Positions 19,569-30,587 of a stretch of 64,000 nt of DNA are shown here, in pieces (the stretch's first letter is position 1; the number at the start of each line of letters is the position of its first letter). The stretch lies in the NCBI GenBank assembly GCA_963576565.1, contig OY755042.1:13122262-13186261 (forward strand), read 5' to 3'. Source of the DNA: Aspidapion aeneum (taxonomy: Eukaryota; Arthropoda; Insecta; Coleoptera; Brentidae). The position numbers were made by a program, and so were the translations under genes. Under the pieces are notes generated by a model, which was not told the origin of the DNA, searched no databases, and saw only the letters and a list, made by a program, of their open reading frames with translations.

Positions 19569-20405
19569 ACTAGTTGGTCAAATCTGGGCTTTGTAGAGTG
19601 TCAGCAGTTGGCTTGGTGTATACAGATGTCTTGTACGAAATAGCACCCCAAGCTTTTGGGACGCCCTTTTAGCTATATCTGCCACATGACTGTGCCAAGA
19701 CATGTTCGTCTCTGCAGTGACTCCTAAGATGTTCAACTGGCTCTGCAATGTTACAGCACTTCCAAATAACATGATGTTTGGCTCACCGGTGCTGGTCTTT
19801 TTTGAAAACAGGGCTGCTTGGATTTTCTGCGCGTTGAACTGTACAAGGTTTTTGTTGGCCCAGTCCTCTAATATCTCCAGGTCGTTATTTATCTGCGATA
19901 TTTGAGTTAGTCTAAGATGATGGAATTCACGTGCGGAGAGACATGTGGGTGGTATGAGTGAGGAGACTACATTGCCATCATCTGCAAAGCAATAAAGTGG
20001 ATTTACTGTTTTATTTAAAGTGTTGGCGAAAGGAGTGCTCCCTGTGGCACACCAGCATTTATTTGGTAAGAGTTGGAGTTTTGGCCATCCAGTGCAACAT
20101 AAATGGATCTATCCTTAAGGTAACTTTCAAACCAAGTGCAAAGTTTCGGCGTCAATCCCATTTGAGCTTGTTGAGCAGGTTTTCATGCCAGGCTTTATCG
20201 TATGCTTTAGATATACCTAAGGCAATTGTTCTTGTTTCACCCCGCAACTCAATCGCTTTTTGTCATAAGTGAGTGACATATGTAAGTAAATCGCCTGTCG
20301 ACCTATATTTTCGAAGTCCGTATTGCTTGTCGTTGATAATTTTGTACTTTTCCAAGTACTTGGTTAGGTGATTGTTCACAACTCTTTCCATTACTTTTGA
20401 TATCA
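19569..20405 (-). pseudogene. Jockey/CR1-like reverse transcriptase relic
   Basis: On the - strand, fragments in three frames line up in the order of an RT. First comes MERVVNNHLTKYLEKYKII with QYGFRKYRSTGDLLTYVTHL (the 'GFR.grST.d' motif). Next comes a KAYDKAWHENLLNKLK segment (first catalytic Asp region). A decayed middle follows, and then NILGVTAETNMSWHSHVADI and KASQKLGVLFRTRHLYTPSQ, the conserved region downstream of the RT in Jockey-type elements. Many stops and frameshifts are present. The 5' side is cut by the hAT-like MITE near 20412. It is a dead fragment. Confidence 0.8.
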
Positions 20406-20411
20406 CCGGAA

Positions 20412-20557
20412 GCCTTAGATTTTCTTACATATTTTCGACATATTCCAAGAAAAAACACAAAAAATAACTTAAAATTCGACATCATGAGGCTTTGCCCCCC
20501 CCCCCCCCGCCAAGAAGCCTCGGGCTTCCCCCAAGACATATTCCTGGGTGCGCCACT
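20412..20557 (-). mobile_element. hAT-like G-rich MITE, copy 5
   Basis: The right end is TCCTGGGTGCGCCACTG. A long C-run and the same AAAAACACAAAAAATA core as copy 4 are present. The left part is truncated against the RT relic. Confidence 0.65.
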
Positions 20558-20616
20558 GGGTTTGAGTGTGAGGAAAAATTTTGGCCAGCATATTGGCTTT
20601 TTCCTCTGATGTGGCT

Positions 20617-20966
20617 AAGTGAATATTTTTATTTAATGCCGATAACTCGTTGATATAGGTAGGGATATAAGTACCCTTAACTTTTTTTTTCTAATAAAAC
20701 TGATTTTTTTTTGTTTGGCTATATAAATATATACAATTGTTTTGTTTTGAAATTTAATAGTTGCGTCCTATTTTGCAATCTGACTTTTGTTTAAGTTTAA
20801 TTAAAATGGAAAAAGAAAATTTTGGTAAGAAAGTTTTAAAATAATAGAATAATCATCATTAATTGTTAGGTCTTTTAGGTACTTTAATTTTTATGCTGCT
20901 AACTTTCATTTCTGTTCATAACAGCGTTTGTTTTGCTTCGGTTTTAAAAGTTTTTTTCAATTGGTA
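20617..20966 (+). repeat. Interspersed repeat C, copy 3
   Basis: It aligns with 18740-18960 and then 19204-19320 as one continuous stretch, showing what copy 2 looked like before its MITE insertion. It contains TATATAAATATATACAATTG and the ATGGAAAAAGAAAATTTTGG start-like block. Confidence 0.65.
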
Positions 20967-20967
20967 T

Positions 20968-21310
20968 ACGAGGTGTGACAATGAAATTACAAGACTGCAG
21001 ACTGCACTGGTGTAAAAAATCTAATTTATTTAAATACTAATACAACTTAATGATGTTCCTCACCAATATAGTCCTTCTCTATCGACGCAGCGTTGCATGC
21101 GTTTTTTTTCCAATGTTGGAAGCAATTTTAGAAATCATCAGAAGAGAGGCTGTTAAGAAGTCTTGTCGTTTTTTCCTTGAACTGTTCTATTTTAAAACGG
21201 GTTCCTTTTAACGATTTATTCTCTTTCGGAAGCACATGGAAGTTGCAAGGGGCCAAGCCTGGTGAATATGGTGACGGGAATCTTCTTATTAGCGAAAAAC
21301 TGCTGGCGTT
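20968..21310 (-). pseudogene. Mariner-like transposase C-terminal fragment
   Basis: On the - strand, about 85 residues resemble the end of mariner transposases. A PSPYSPGLAPCNFHVLPK segment holds the site of the last catalytic acidic residue, where the family has SPDLAP; here the Asp is replaced by Gly. KSLKGTRFKIEQFKEKTT and a C-terminal WKK follow. One internal stop is present and the frame ends at 21047. The flank ACGAGGTGTGACAATGAAAT next to a TA at 20965 fits a mariner-type terminus. The N-terminal two thirds are missing. Confidence 0.75.
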
Positions 21311-22064
21311 TGGTTAATTAGTAAAGTTAATGCTTTAGCAACACTGATTATTTTTTTACGACAAATTTTGGATTTTGGCCGTTAAAAAAAAACACTCATA
21401 TACGAATTACTTGTTTTGTGATTTCTGATCTGCGTTTTACTGGTGATCCTAAGTTTTAGCAAGTGCCTATTGAAACCATAATATTTTTTAAATACAAGGT
21501 CATGTTAATCCATAGTTTAATAGTAGAAATATTAATATCTATTTCGTGTAGATAGGATTTTGAATCTGTTTTTATTTAAACAAAAATATTTCGTTGTTAA
21601 ATATTTGTCGAACCAGTCTTAATATAGGGTACTCTCAATATTTCTAATATGGGGTATTTTTTTTTCCTACTTCATGCTTCAATAAAATGTGAAAGATTGA
21701 ACCTATAGTTTTTTTATTGTGCAAAACAAAACCACATCAACTGAGTTTTTTACGAGCTTACTGCCTGAGAGAGACAAATTTTTGGTTGGGCTCCCGGAAA
21801 AGGTTCAAAGGCATAATTAAAACTATTTTGATTTTTACTTATTTTTTGTGCGAGTAGTGAAAATATTGTATTAGCTATGGTACACAGAAAAAAAGCTGCA
21901 TTGGATTGGCGTGAATGGGAGTTACCATCCATAATCCTGCTAGTTATTGGTAGAAGGCCTGCATGTATGACATATTTTTAAAAAATGGAGACGCGACAAA
22001 TCCATCAAAGGCATTCTAGTCTATAGAGTCCCTATATGTTAACATATTTGGATATAATAGAGCA
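21311..22064. other. Unassigned sequence
   Basis: About 750 bp. No supported gene, repeat or motif was noticed. The 60-codon frame at 21750-21932 shows no family signature. Confidence 0.4.
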
Positions 22065-22370
22065 GGGCTATCAAAACGGACGGGCCACGATCTACAACTT
22101 TGTTGACGTCACAGCTAAGGCTGAATTTCTTTTTGATGGTCACGTCACGCCACAGCTGATTGTCTTTAAAATATTGAAATTGGAATGACGGTTCATGAAT
22201 ATTTGATTTTTTTTTAATAAAGCCTGTTTTGAGATTGTTTTTACTATATTCTTGTAAACCAAGTTTTTTTAAATAAATAGTAATCCTTAATTTTTCAGAG
22301 CCGCTTCACTAGCTCACACAAAAATTAAATTTAAAGCAGAAGCGAATGTGTTCGTTTCTTCGTCGAAAGT
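22065..22370 (+). repeat. Interspersed repeat B, copy 1
   Basis: It starts AGGGCTATCAAAACGGACGG and follows the copy at 23098 closely (GTTGACGTCACA, GGTCACGTCACG, TGACGGTTCATGAATATTTG, AGAGCCGCTTCA). Identity is high (roughly 88% by eye). Both copies have the same orientation. Confidence 0.75.
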
Positions 22371-23095
22371 AATCGACTCAAGTACATCTATTTGTTTATA
22401 TTCGTCAGACTTTAAAAAATTATATATTTATTTACAGGTATTTACAAAAATTAGAACATGTAGTGTAGTGTAATTTTGTTCTAAAAGGATTAACACTGTT
22501 ATTTTTAGATTTAAAAAGCGTTTAATCTTGAAATGAGACTTTATTTTCCTTCTTTAATTGTTTTGTTTCAGTATACTCCGTTTTTTAAAAAAGCAAATTG
22601 TCTTCATATAAGTAATATTTTGCTTTGAGAGAAAGCGGTGCCTTAGATTAATTCAGTTCCAATTTATATTAAAACAATTTCTGTTTCACATTAAAATAAA
22701 GTGGCAAGACATTTTTTGGTGAATAAGAAAGCACAAATTATTTTACTTCAAAGCAATTTGCTTTAATCCAAGTCAATTTTTTTTACCGTGTGTTTGCCAA
22801 AATAATTTATTTTTATTTTCCGACGTTTATAAGTTTACAAGGACGGAAGGTGTCTCTCTCAGTCTCTCTCTTAACAAGGCTAGAGTATAGAGAACCGATA
22901 TCTATCTCCTTTAATTTTGACTCAATAAGTATGTTGCGTCTTTATTTCTTTAAAATATGTCATATATACATGCTCTGTAGTTATTGGTTTAATGGCACCT
23001 GTTAATTGATTCAATGGGACCTGTTATTGAAATAAGAGAATTGGTTTTATAACAAGTTTAGGTACCTGTCATTCAGAAATATCAATAATTCACGC
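22371..23095. other. Unassigned sequence between two repeat B copies
   Basis: About 725 bp without a recognisable gene. A short CTCTCTCAGTCTCTCTC stretch occurs near 22855. Confidence 0.4.
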
Positions 23096-23690
23096 AGGGC
23101 TATCAAAACGGACGGGCCACGATCCTCCACTTTGTTGACGTCACATCGGGGGCTGATTTTTTTTTAATGGTCACGTCACGACACAGCTGATTGTCTTTAA
23201 AATATTGAAGTTGGAATGACGGTTCATGAATATTTGATTTTTTTTTAAATAAAGCCGGTTTTGAGATTGTTTTTACTATATTCTTGCAGAACATTTTTTT
23301 TTAAATGTATGGTAATCCTTAATTTTTCAGAGCCGCTTCATTAGCTCGCACTAAAATTAAATTTAAAACAGAAGCCAATGTGACAAACACAGATGACAAA
23401 GTCAAATGTCAAATATAACAGTTGGCATGCGGTACATGGCGGGTAATTTGAATTCAAAATAAAGAATGGTAAATCTTGAAAATTTTAATCTTTTAATCAT
23501 CTGGCATCTTTACAAAAGTTTGGTGGAATATGAGGATGTAGAGAATATTTCACTGAAATTTTGGGGAAATCTGTAGTGCCATTTTGAAATTATCATAAAA
23601 AAACGTCTGACCTCCCATAAGACCCAATGTAAAAGTCAGTCCCCGGGAACAGCTGATTTTCTCAGGGTCGTGGCCTGTATTTTTTTGTTG
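23096..23690 (+). repeat. Interspersed repeat B, copy 2 (longer)
   Basis: The first 295 bp match 22065-22370. It continues through GGCATGCGGTACATGGCGGG and AATATTTCACTGAAATTTT to CCCATAAGACCCAAT and ends CAGGGTCGTGGCCTGTATTT. That last phrase also occurs at 39661-39682, just before a HINE-like insertion, so a fragment of the same repeat lies there. Confidence 0.75.
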
Positions 23691-23819
23691 GCCTTGATTC
23701 ACGTCAATGCTGCGTTTTTTTGTGTAGCTATGACTAAAAGTTTTTCTAAGCTTATTACTTTTTTATTGTGGTGACATACAAAAAATAATTTTTTATTTTA
23801 TTTTTTTTTTAAGTTTTAG

Positions 23820-23956
23820 GTCCAAAATTTGGGAAAAGGCATGTTCAAACAATTTTGCTTTTTACTTGCTTCTTTCTCGAATATGCAAGCAGGGAAAATT
23901 TTGCATTGGCTATAGTAGCTATGACTGAAGTTACTTCATCGAATCCTAACATTCCA
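23820..23956 (+). CDS. SLC17-type MFS transporter, exon with TM1
   Basis: The translated exon includes GKRHVQTILL, then a hydrophobic TM1 and YASRENFALAIVAMTEVTSS. This matches the SLC17 (sialin, vesicular glutamate and insect phosphate cotransporter) start, usually 'GKRHLQ...YALRVNLSVAIVAMT'. The Arg of the TM1 'xxR' motif is kept. The acceptor is a T-tract plus TTTTAG (ends 23819); the donor is GTAAGT at 23957. The exon begins with two bases of a split codon and ends in phase 0, exactly fitting the next exon at 31394. It is too short and too rich in stops on either side to appear as a long ORF. The exon holding the start codon was not found upstream. The product would be a plasma-membrane or vesicular anion transporter; the substrate cannot be told from sequence. 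Confidence 0.88.
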
Positions 23957-23998
23957 GTAAGTTGAAATTACAATAACCTACTTAATAGTAGTTAATAG

Positions 23999-24022
23999 CA
24001 CGGATCACCTAGGTGATCCGTG
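23999..24022. repeat. 24-bp perfect palindrome in transporter intron
   Basis: The arms CACGGATCACCT and AGGTGATCCGTG are perfectly inverted with no spacer, 42 bp after the donor site. A related CACGGATCACC occurs at 5021. It may be a relic of TIR ends; no function is claimed. Confidence 0.6.
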
Positions 24023-24099
24023 TTAATAGTCCAATCTTTGTAGAATTTTAGCTTGTAAAAGGTGGTGTAAATGCGAATTTAACATATGTTGTTGACAGA

Positions 24100-25100
24100 G
24101 TCCTAAAAACAAATTTGAGTTTTTGACCTGGAATGGGGGGGCTTCCCCCGCCATCTTGGATTTAGTGTGCACAAACATTTTTTTTTAAATTACTTGTATG
24201 TTTTAGATTTTTTTTTAACAAAAGTTGAAGAAAATAAAATTTCCTATAAAAACGCTATAGTGCGTTTTTTCGTCAGACGGATGCTTTTCGAGTTATGACG
24301 CTAAACATGTCGCCGCCATTTTGGATTTTGACAAATTTTTTTATTTAGTGCCCTTTAACTTCGAAACTGCTTATTTTTTAGAAAATCTGTAATAACATAA
24401 AATAAAGATCACCTAATAGCCTATAAACTGAGTTCTCTGGAGTACCCTTGTTGAGGTACAAACCCTGAAGTGTTAGCAGTACACCCGTTTCCTATGTATT
24501 TCCATATTATAGGTCAGCATTTTACAGTGTGTAAATGCAACAATTTTATTGTAGAAAATTTAATTATCTTTTAAACGATGTATCACCTGAGTAGGCCAAG
24601 TCCACGGTTCATAAATTTTTTAGGGTTTATTCAGTTTTCAAAAAAAGTAAGCATTTTAGGGAAAAATGTTAAATTACCTTTTTACAGAAAATAAGATATT
24701 CTTTTAAACGGTGTATCACAAAGTTGTGTTAAAGCTATTATTGACACTCCAGGGGCGTCCGCATACTGAGGTTATTTTTTTCTAATTATTTATGTTTATT
24801 TTTTATTTGTTTTATTTAATTTTCTTAAAAACTTAGCTTTCTGGAAAATATTGTTTTACTCCATTTTTTCGAACATAAAATTATTTTTAAAACGATATGT
24901 ATCCAGTGGGTTTTTGTTAACGGAGAACACTCAAAGAAGACATGTTTAATGATTTTTTTTTAATTCAGTTTTTGGGCTCGCCTGGTTTATTAACGGTTCC
25001 GTAAATATTATAACTATATACACCGTTCGAAAGAAAATTAAATTTTCTATAACACGTTGTAAAACGTTTTTCCAGGTATGACTTGGTTTTTAAAAAAATT
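24100..25100 (+). repeat. Diverged modular repeat (about 170-190 bp modules)
   Basis: Several blocks of the form TTATTGTAGAAAATTTAATT, followed by TTTTAAACG(A/G)TGTATCA, occur at about 24540, 24685, 24870 and 25020. They are the same kind of module that makes up the inverted repeat at 26209-29215. The block at 24120-24160 also shares CTTCC(C)CCGCCATCTTGGA with 26330. No gene. Confidence 0.5.
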
Positions 25101-25139
25101 GGTAAAATACATGATAACAATACTTTTTTTTGTGATTAA

Positions 25140-25400
25140 AGAAAAATCACTAAACATAAACACTAACTTCGCCATTTTGATTTTTTTAAAGTTTAAGTTA
25201 GTAATCCGTTTCCGAGTTTGATGCAAATCGGTTCATAAATGGAAATATCCGCGATGTTGATTTTTTAAAGGTTAAGTTAAAAATTATAATCAGCGACCTG
25301 AAACACCCCAAAGCTCTGAGTTTAATGCATATTGGTTCATTAATGGGAAAGTCCGCCATTTTATTTTTTATGAAAAATCCGCCGTATTCGATCCGCAATA
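25140..25400 (+). repeat. Two-and-a-half units of a roughly 125-bp repeat E
   Basis: Units carry CGCCATTTTGATTTTTT, AAAGTTTAAGTTA, GAGTTTGATGCAAATCGGTT and CATAAATGGAAA. The same unit is found in larger number at 37730-38440. Noncoding. Confidence 0.6.
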
Positions 25401-25507
25401 TTATTTATTTTTTTATTAAAAAAAAATGTTGAATTGTATATTAACCACCAAATTCCTAGTTGGAAAAGTTTGAAAAAAGCTAAATAAAAATGTTAAGACA
25501 AAAAATC

Positions 25508-25582
25508 TCGCGGCGAATTGGCCTCGCGGCGAATCGGTTCGCGGCGAATTGGCCGCGGGAATCGGCCCCGGCGAATTTAAAT
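25508..25582 (+). repeat. GC-rich short tandem repeat
   Basis: The motif CGCGGCGAATTGG recurs about four times with small changes within 75 bp, in a region otherwise about 30% GC. It is a tiny GC island of unknown origin. Confidence 0.65.
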
Positions 25583-25589
25583 CGATATC

Positions 25590-26208
25590 ACCAAAAGTAA
25601 TAGATACAATTCTTGCAATAACGAAGGCACTTTTATGCGCCGCATGCAAAAGCAATAATTGTATTTTTAGTTGAAAACCCACACTATTATAGTTATTACC
25701 TGCTTAGTGGTAAGTTATTATTATCAATATTATTATTATTATATGATAGGCCCTTTGTATAAGCCTGTGCTTTAATAATCAAAAACAAAACCAAAAAGTT
25801 AAGTTAAGTTAGGTAATTTTATTTCACGCATCTTTGATTATGGTGTCCCTTCACGTACAAGCTGCCTGCAGTCCATAGTACTGTAGATCACAATCCGGCA
25901 CTTCAGTATTTCCTGGTTTGCGATGCACCAAACACGACAATATAAGGAAATTGGCATTGTAGATCTGAACTTTAGCCCATAAACTGCAGTTCGCTTGTAA
26001 GTAGATGGGCACTATTAAGCTTATTTGGTAAAATTTTCAAACCAACAGGCTACTTTTGGTCCTAGCCCAACGGGCGATCGCTCTGTTGTCCAGTCCTGGC
26101 CTGGATTTTTTTTTATTTAGCGAGGTAGTATTACCATAAGCCTACTCGTCTTGAAAAATTCTAGGCTTTTTATAGTAAGACTGATATCACAATAAGCTTG
26201 TTAGTTCA
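25590..26208. other. Unassigned intron sequence
   Basis: About 620 bp of the first transporter intron with no recognised repeat partner or gene. Confidence 0.4.
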
Positions 26209-29200
26209 AAGAATAGAGGCCAAAATAGGGGGGTTACCCTACAAACGGTCCGGTAGTTCTGACTTTTGGATATGTTGTTAAGCTCAGGAGGGTAGTTAAA
26301 AATCTGAGTTTTCGTCACCCCGACCCCTGTGCTTCCTCCGCCATCTTGAAAAAACCATCAAAAATTGGCAATTTTTTTAGTTTTTGCCTTTAATTGCGTT
26401 CCAGTACACTAAATCGCAAAAAGAGTTTATGAAATTTTTTAGAGGATATAATTATCTACAATTGGGTGGTACTATATGGTTGTTCTGCGAGCAGTAGTAA
26501 CGGAGCTAGGTAATTTCCAAAAATGACTAAAATCACGTGTTTGGGCAAATTTTCAGATTTTTTCTAGTTTAGACGGCATAAGCTCCGAAATACTTTATTC
26601 TAGGGTAAAAATTCTAAGAACATATCTTGTAGAGAATTTTATCAGCTACAAAATCCATTTTTTAAATGTATTTTTAAATATTGTAATGGAGTGGGAGTAA
26701 CTTTTAACTTAAAGTAAGTAAGTTAGAAAATAATCATTTTTTAAAATTTAGTGCTTTAAACGGCACGTTTTTTATTTATTTTTATTTTTTTGTGTAAATT
26801 TAGTGACGTAAAAAAAGGTAAGAGAGCTTAGGGGTCAAACACCTCCATAAACTAACCACCTCTTCAAAAATCCCCCCAGACCCCCCAAAATCTAACATAT
26901 TTAGATTTTCTCAAATTTTCTCAAAAAACACGCTTCTAAGAGAAAAATGTGTAATATACTTTATTGTAGACAATGAAATTTCCTTTTGAAAAAGGTACAA
27001 CTCGATGGGGGTCAACTATTTATAAACTCTTCAGCGGCGTCCGTTAATTGAAGTAATTTATAAAAGTAAAAGAATATCCATGTTTTTTCCATGATTTATT
27101 CGATTTTTTTTAAACCAAGGTTTATAGAACAAAACGTGTTATACATTATTGTAGCAAATAAAATTTCCTTTAAAATGCTGTACAAGAAAGTCGGATTGGT
27201 TTCATGGCTATAAATTTAGAGGCGCCCGTAAATTTAACCAATTTTAAAAAATCACAAATTAATATATTTTTGTTACAAGTTTAATCTAATTTTTTCAAAA
27301 ACTGAGCCTAATTTAAAAAAACGCTATGATGCACTTTATTGACAGTAAAATTCTCTTTTTAACGGTATATAACTCGATGGGGTTTGACTTACAACGAACC
27401 CGCCAGCGACGTCCGTAAATGGGAGCCATTTAATTAATTTTTTTTTAAATTATGTTTTGCACAGGTTTCATTTGATTTTCTGAAAACCATACCCTTTATC
27501 AAAAAAATTGTTTTTTACTTCATTGTAGATAATAAAACTTCGTTTTAAACGTTGTATAATATGGGAAAAAATATTTCATATTTACCGCTCCAGTGGTGTG
27601 CTTAATTTAAAACATTTTTTTTTTAATTACAAATTTTTACAATTGGTTTAATTTACGGGCGCCTGTGAAGTTATTACCATGAAACGAATCCGACTTTGTT
27701 ACACACCGTTTAAAAGTAAATTTTATTATCTACAATAAAGTATAAAACACATTTTTTGATAAAGGGCTTGATTTTTAAGAAAATCGAATAATATATGTAA
27801 CAGAATTAATTTTTTTTTAAATTAAGCACACCACTGGAGCGGTTATATAAAATATTTTTTAACATGTTACACAACGTTTGAAAGGAAATTTTATTCTCTA
27901 CAACAAAGTAAAATTTTTTTGATAAAAGGCATGGTTATCAGAAAATGAAATAAAACCTGTGCAAAACATAATTTTAAAAAAAAATAATTAAATGGCCCCC
28001 ATTTACGGATGTCGCTGGCGGGTTCGTTGTAAGTCAAACCCCATCGACTTATACACCGTTGAAAAGAGAATTTTACTGTCAATAAAGTACATTATAGTAT
28101 TTTTTTAAATTAGGCTTAGTTTTTGAAAAAATTAGATTAAACTTGTAACAAAAATACTTTAATTTGTGATTTTTTAGAATTGGTTAAATTTACGGGCGCC
28201 TCTGAATTTATAAACATGAAACCAATCCGACTTTCTTGTACCGCATTTTAAAGGAAATTTTATTTGCTACAATAATGTGTAAATATTTTGTTCTATAGAT
28301 CTTGGTTTAAAAAAAAATCGAATAAATCATGAAAAAAACATGGATATTTTTTGACTTTTTTAAATTACTTCAATTAACGGACGCCGCTGAAGAGTTTATA
28401 AATAGTTGACCCCCATCGAGTTGTACCTTTTTCAAAAGGAAATTTCATTATCTACAATAAAGTATATTCCATATTTTTCTCTTAGAAGCGTATTTTTTAA
28501 GAAAATTTGAGAAAACCTAAATATGTTAGATTTTGGGGGGTCTGGGGGGGTTTCTGAAGAGGTGGTTAGTTTAAGGAGGTGTTTGACCCCTAAACTCTCT
28601 TACCTTTTTGTACGTCACTAAATTTACACAAAAAAATAAAAATAAATAAAAAACGTGCCGTTTAAAGCACTAAATTATAAAAAATTATTATTTTCTAACT
28701 TACTTACTTTAAGTTAAAAGTTACTCCCACTCCATTACAATATTTAAAAATACATTTAAAGAATGGATTTTGTAGCTGATAAAATTCTCTACAAGATATG
28801 TTCTTAGAACTTTTACCCTAGAACAAAGTATTTCGGAGCTTATGCCGTCTAAATTAGAAAAAATCAGAAAATTTGCCCAAGCACGTGATTTTAGTCATTT
28901 TTGGAAATTACTTAGCTCCGTTACTACTGCTCTCAGAACAACCATGGTACCACGCAATTGTAGATAATTATATCCTTTAAAAAATTTCATATAACTCCTT
29001 TTGCGATTTAGTGTACTGGAACGAAGTTACAGGCAAAAAACTACAAAAAGTGCCAATTTTTAATGGTCTTTTCAAGATGGCGGAGGAAGCACAGGGGTGG
29101 GGGTGACGAAAATTCAGATTTGTAACTACCCTTTCGACCTTAATAACATATCCAAAACTCAGAACTACCGGACCTTTTGTAGGGTAAAACTCTTCTATTC

Positions 29201-29215
29201 ATTTTACTATGTGAA
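26209..29215. repeat. Long inverted repeat of about 3 kb made of modules
   Basis: The left arm (about 26209-27620) and right arm (about 27800-29215) are inverted copies along their whole length. Landmarks include CGCCATCTTGAAAA at 26340 against TTTTCAAGATGGCG at 29070, and GGTTTGACTTACAACGAACC at 27375 against its complement near 28018-28040. CGCTCCAGTGGTGTGCTTAA at 27592 pairs with its complement at 27825. Each arm is built of diverged modules of about 170-190 bp with a TTATTGTAGA(T/C)AATAAAATTTC core. The spacer of about 180 bp is itself one more module. No transposase frame is present. It sits in the intron between exons 23820-23956 and 31394-31706. A giant foldback-type element is the best guess. 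Confidence 0.8.
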
Positions 29216-29806
29216 CACGGAACTATAAAAAATACTGGAATGCTAATCGGCCCCACAAAGTCTTACAAATATGACCGCTAGATATAAAAGCACATAGTCA
29301 CCTCAATCAAATCAACTGAACTTTTTTTTTAATTTTAAGAATTGCCTGTATAATCCCTAAGTTATATTTTTTCCATATTATTTGTTACTTTCATGTTTCT
29401 CATACTATAATATTTTGTAATATTCATTTGCTATTTTATGCAAAAAATTCAAGTTCTAAACTTTTAAGATTGGATTAAAATGAGCATGTAAATAAGTAAA
29501 TATTTCTATTATAGTCCTTGCCCAGGTCCTTGCCATATGCAGTTAAACTTTTGTGACATTTCCAACCTCTTTATTTATTATATGAGCAACAAAAAAAACT
29601 TGAAAAATGGCTTGTTTTTGAGTTTTTTTTATCTATGCATTTTTTTTCTCAGCCTACAGTCAGCATCTTTTTATCCAGAGACAATGACAGTTTTTCTTAG
29701 TAGAATAATTAAAATATTGAATTTCAAAATATCAAGATCTCGAAACTATAAAATATCGAAAAATCAAAAGATGAAATATTCAAAATTGGTTAGTTTAGGT
29801 GCATTG

Positions 29807-30587
29807 TAGTGTTGTAAAATTTCCAGAAATATATTTTCGGAAATATTTCCGGAAATATTTCCTGAAACATTGGAATTATATGGAAATATTGGAAATATAT
29901 GAAATACAGTCGAACCTCTATAACTCGAACCTGAAGGGACAACCAAAACAGTTCGAGTTATGGAGAGTTCGAGTTATAGAAACTCGAGTTACATAGGTTA
30001 AAATACATGTAAAAAGTGCAGGGACCGCTTAAAAGGTTCGAGTTATAGAGGGGTTCGAGTTATAGAGGTTCGAGTTAGAGAGGTTCGACTGTATTAACAA
30101 AATAAGAAAAAAGGGAATATTTATTTATTAAATCATAACAAAACATCGAAAAATGCAGAAGGTTTATATGTACATGAACACAAATCAGGAGTTATTCTTC
30201 AAAGAAATATACAGAAATTAGGTCAAATTTTTACAACAAAAATCTGATTCTTGACACACTACACTATTCACTAGTCGAGCAAGAGGCATATATTCATCCC
30301 TGTCATCAGCATCACACTCAATAACATCGTCTTGCCAGTTTACTTCCTCAAAATCTTCAATAGTAGGATCAGAAGTAAAAATTACTCTATAGTAAGTTTA
30401 ATGCTTGTAAGGGCCTATGCGTTAAGAGGGAGTGGGGGTCAAAAATCCTGAATTTGTGCGTTGCGTAATTTAAGAATGCTCCCTAAGGTTACAAAATACG
30501 AAAGATAATATTTTTTTTATATTTCCAATATTCCCAATATTTCCGAGACACCTTCGGAAATTTCCAATATTTCCATTTACAGCACTA
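29807..30587. mobile_element. hAT-like element with 8-bp duplication
   Basis: The ends read TAGTGTTGTAAAATTTCC and GGAAATTTACAGCACTA-like (inverted). The 8-bp flanks GTGCATTG (29799-29806) and GTCCATTG (30588-30595) match at 7 of 8. TAGTGCTGTAAA-type ends with an 8-bp duplication are seen in Buster-type hAT elements. Internal repeats of GGAAATATTTCC occur near both ends. It contains a pogo-type MITE. Confidence 0.7.
29907..30091. mobile_element. Pogo/Tigger-type MITE, 185 bp
   Basis: The termini CAGTCGAACCTCTATAACTC and its inverted partner GAGTTAGAGAGGTTCGACTG are flanked by TA on both sides (29905-29906, 30092-30093). The interior repeats TTCGAGTTATAGAG several times. It is nested in the hAT-like element. 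Confidence 0.88.
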
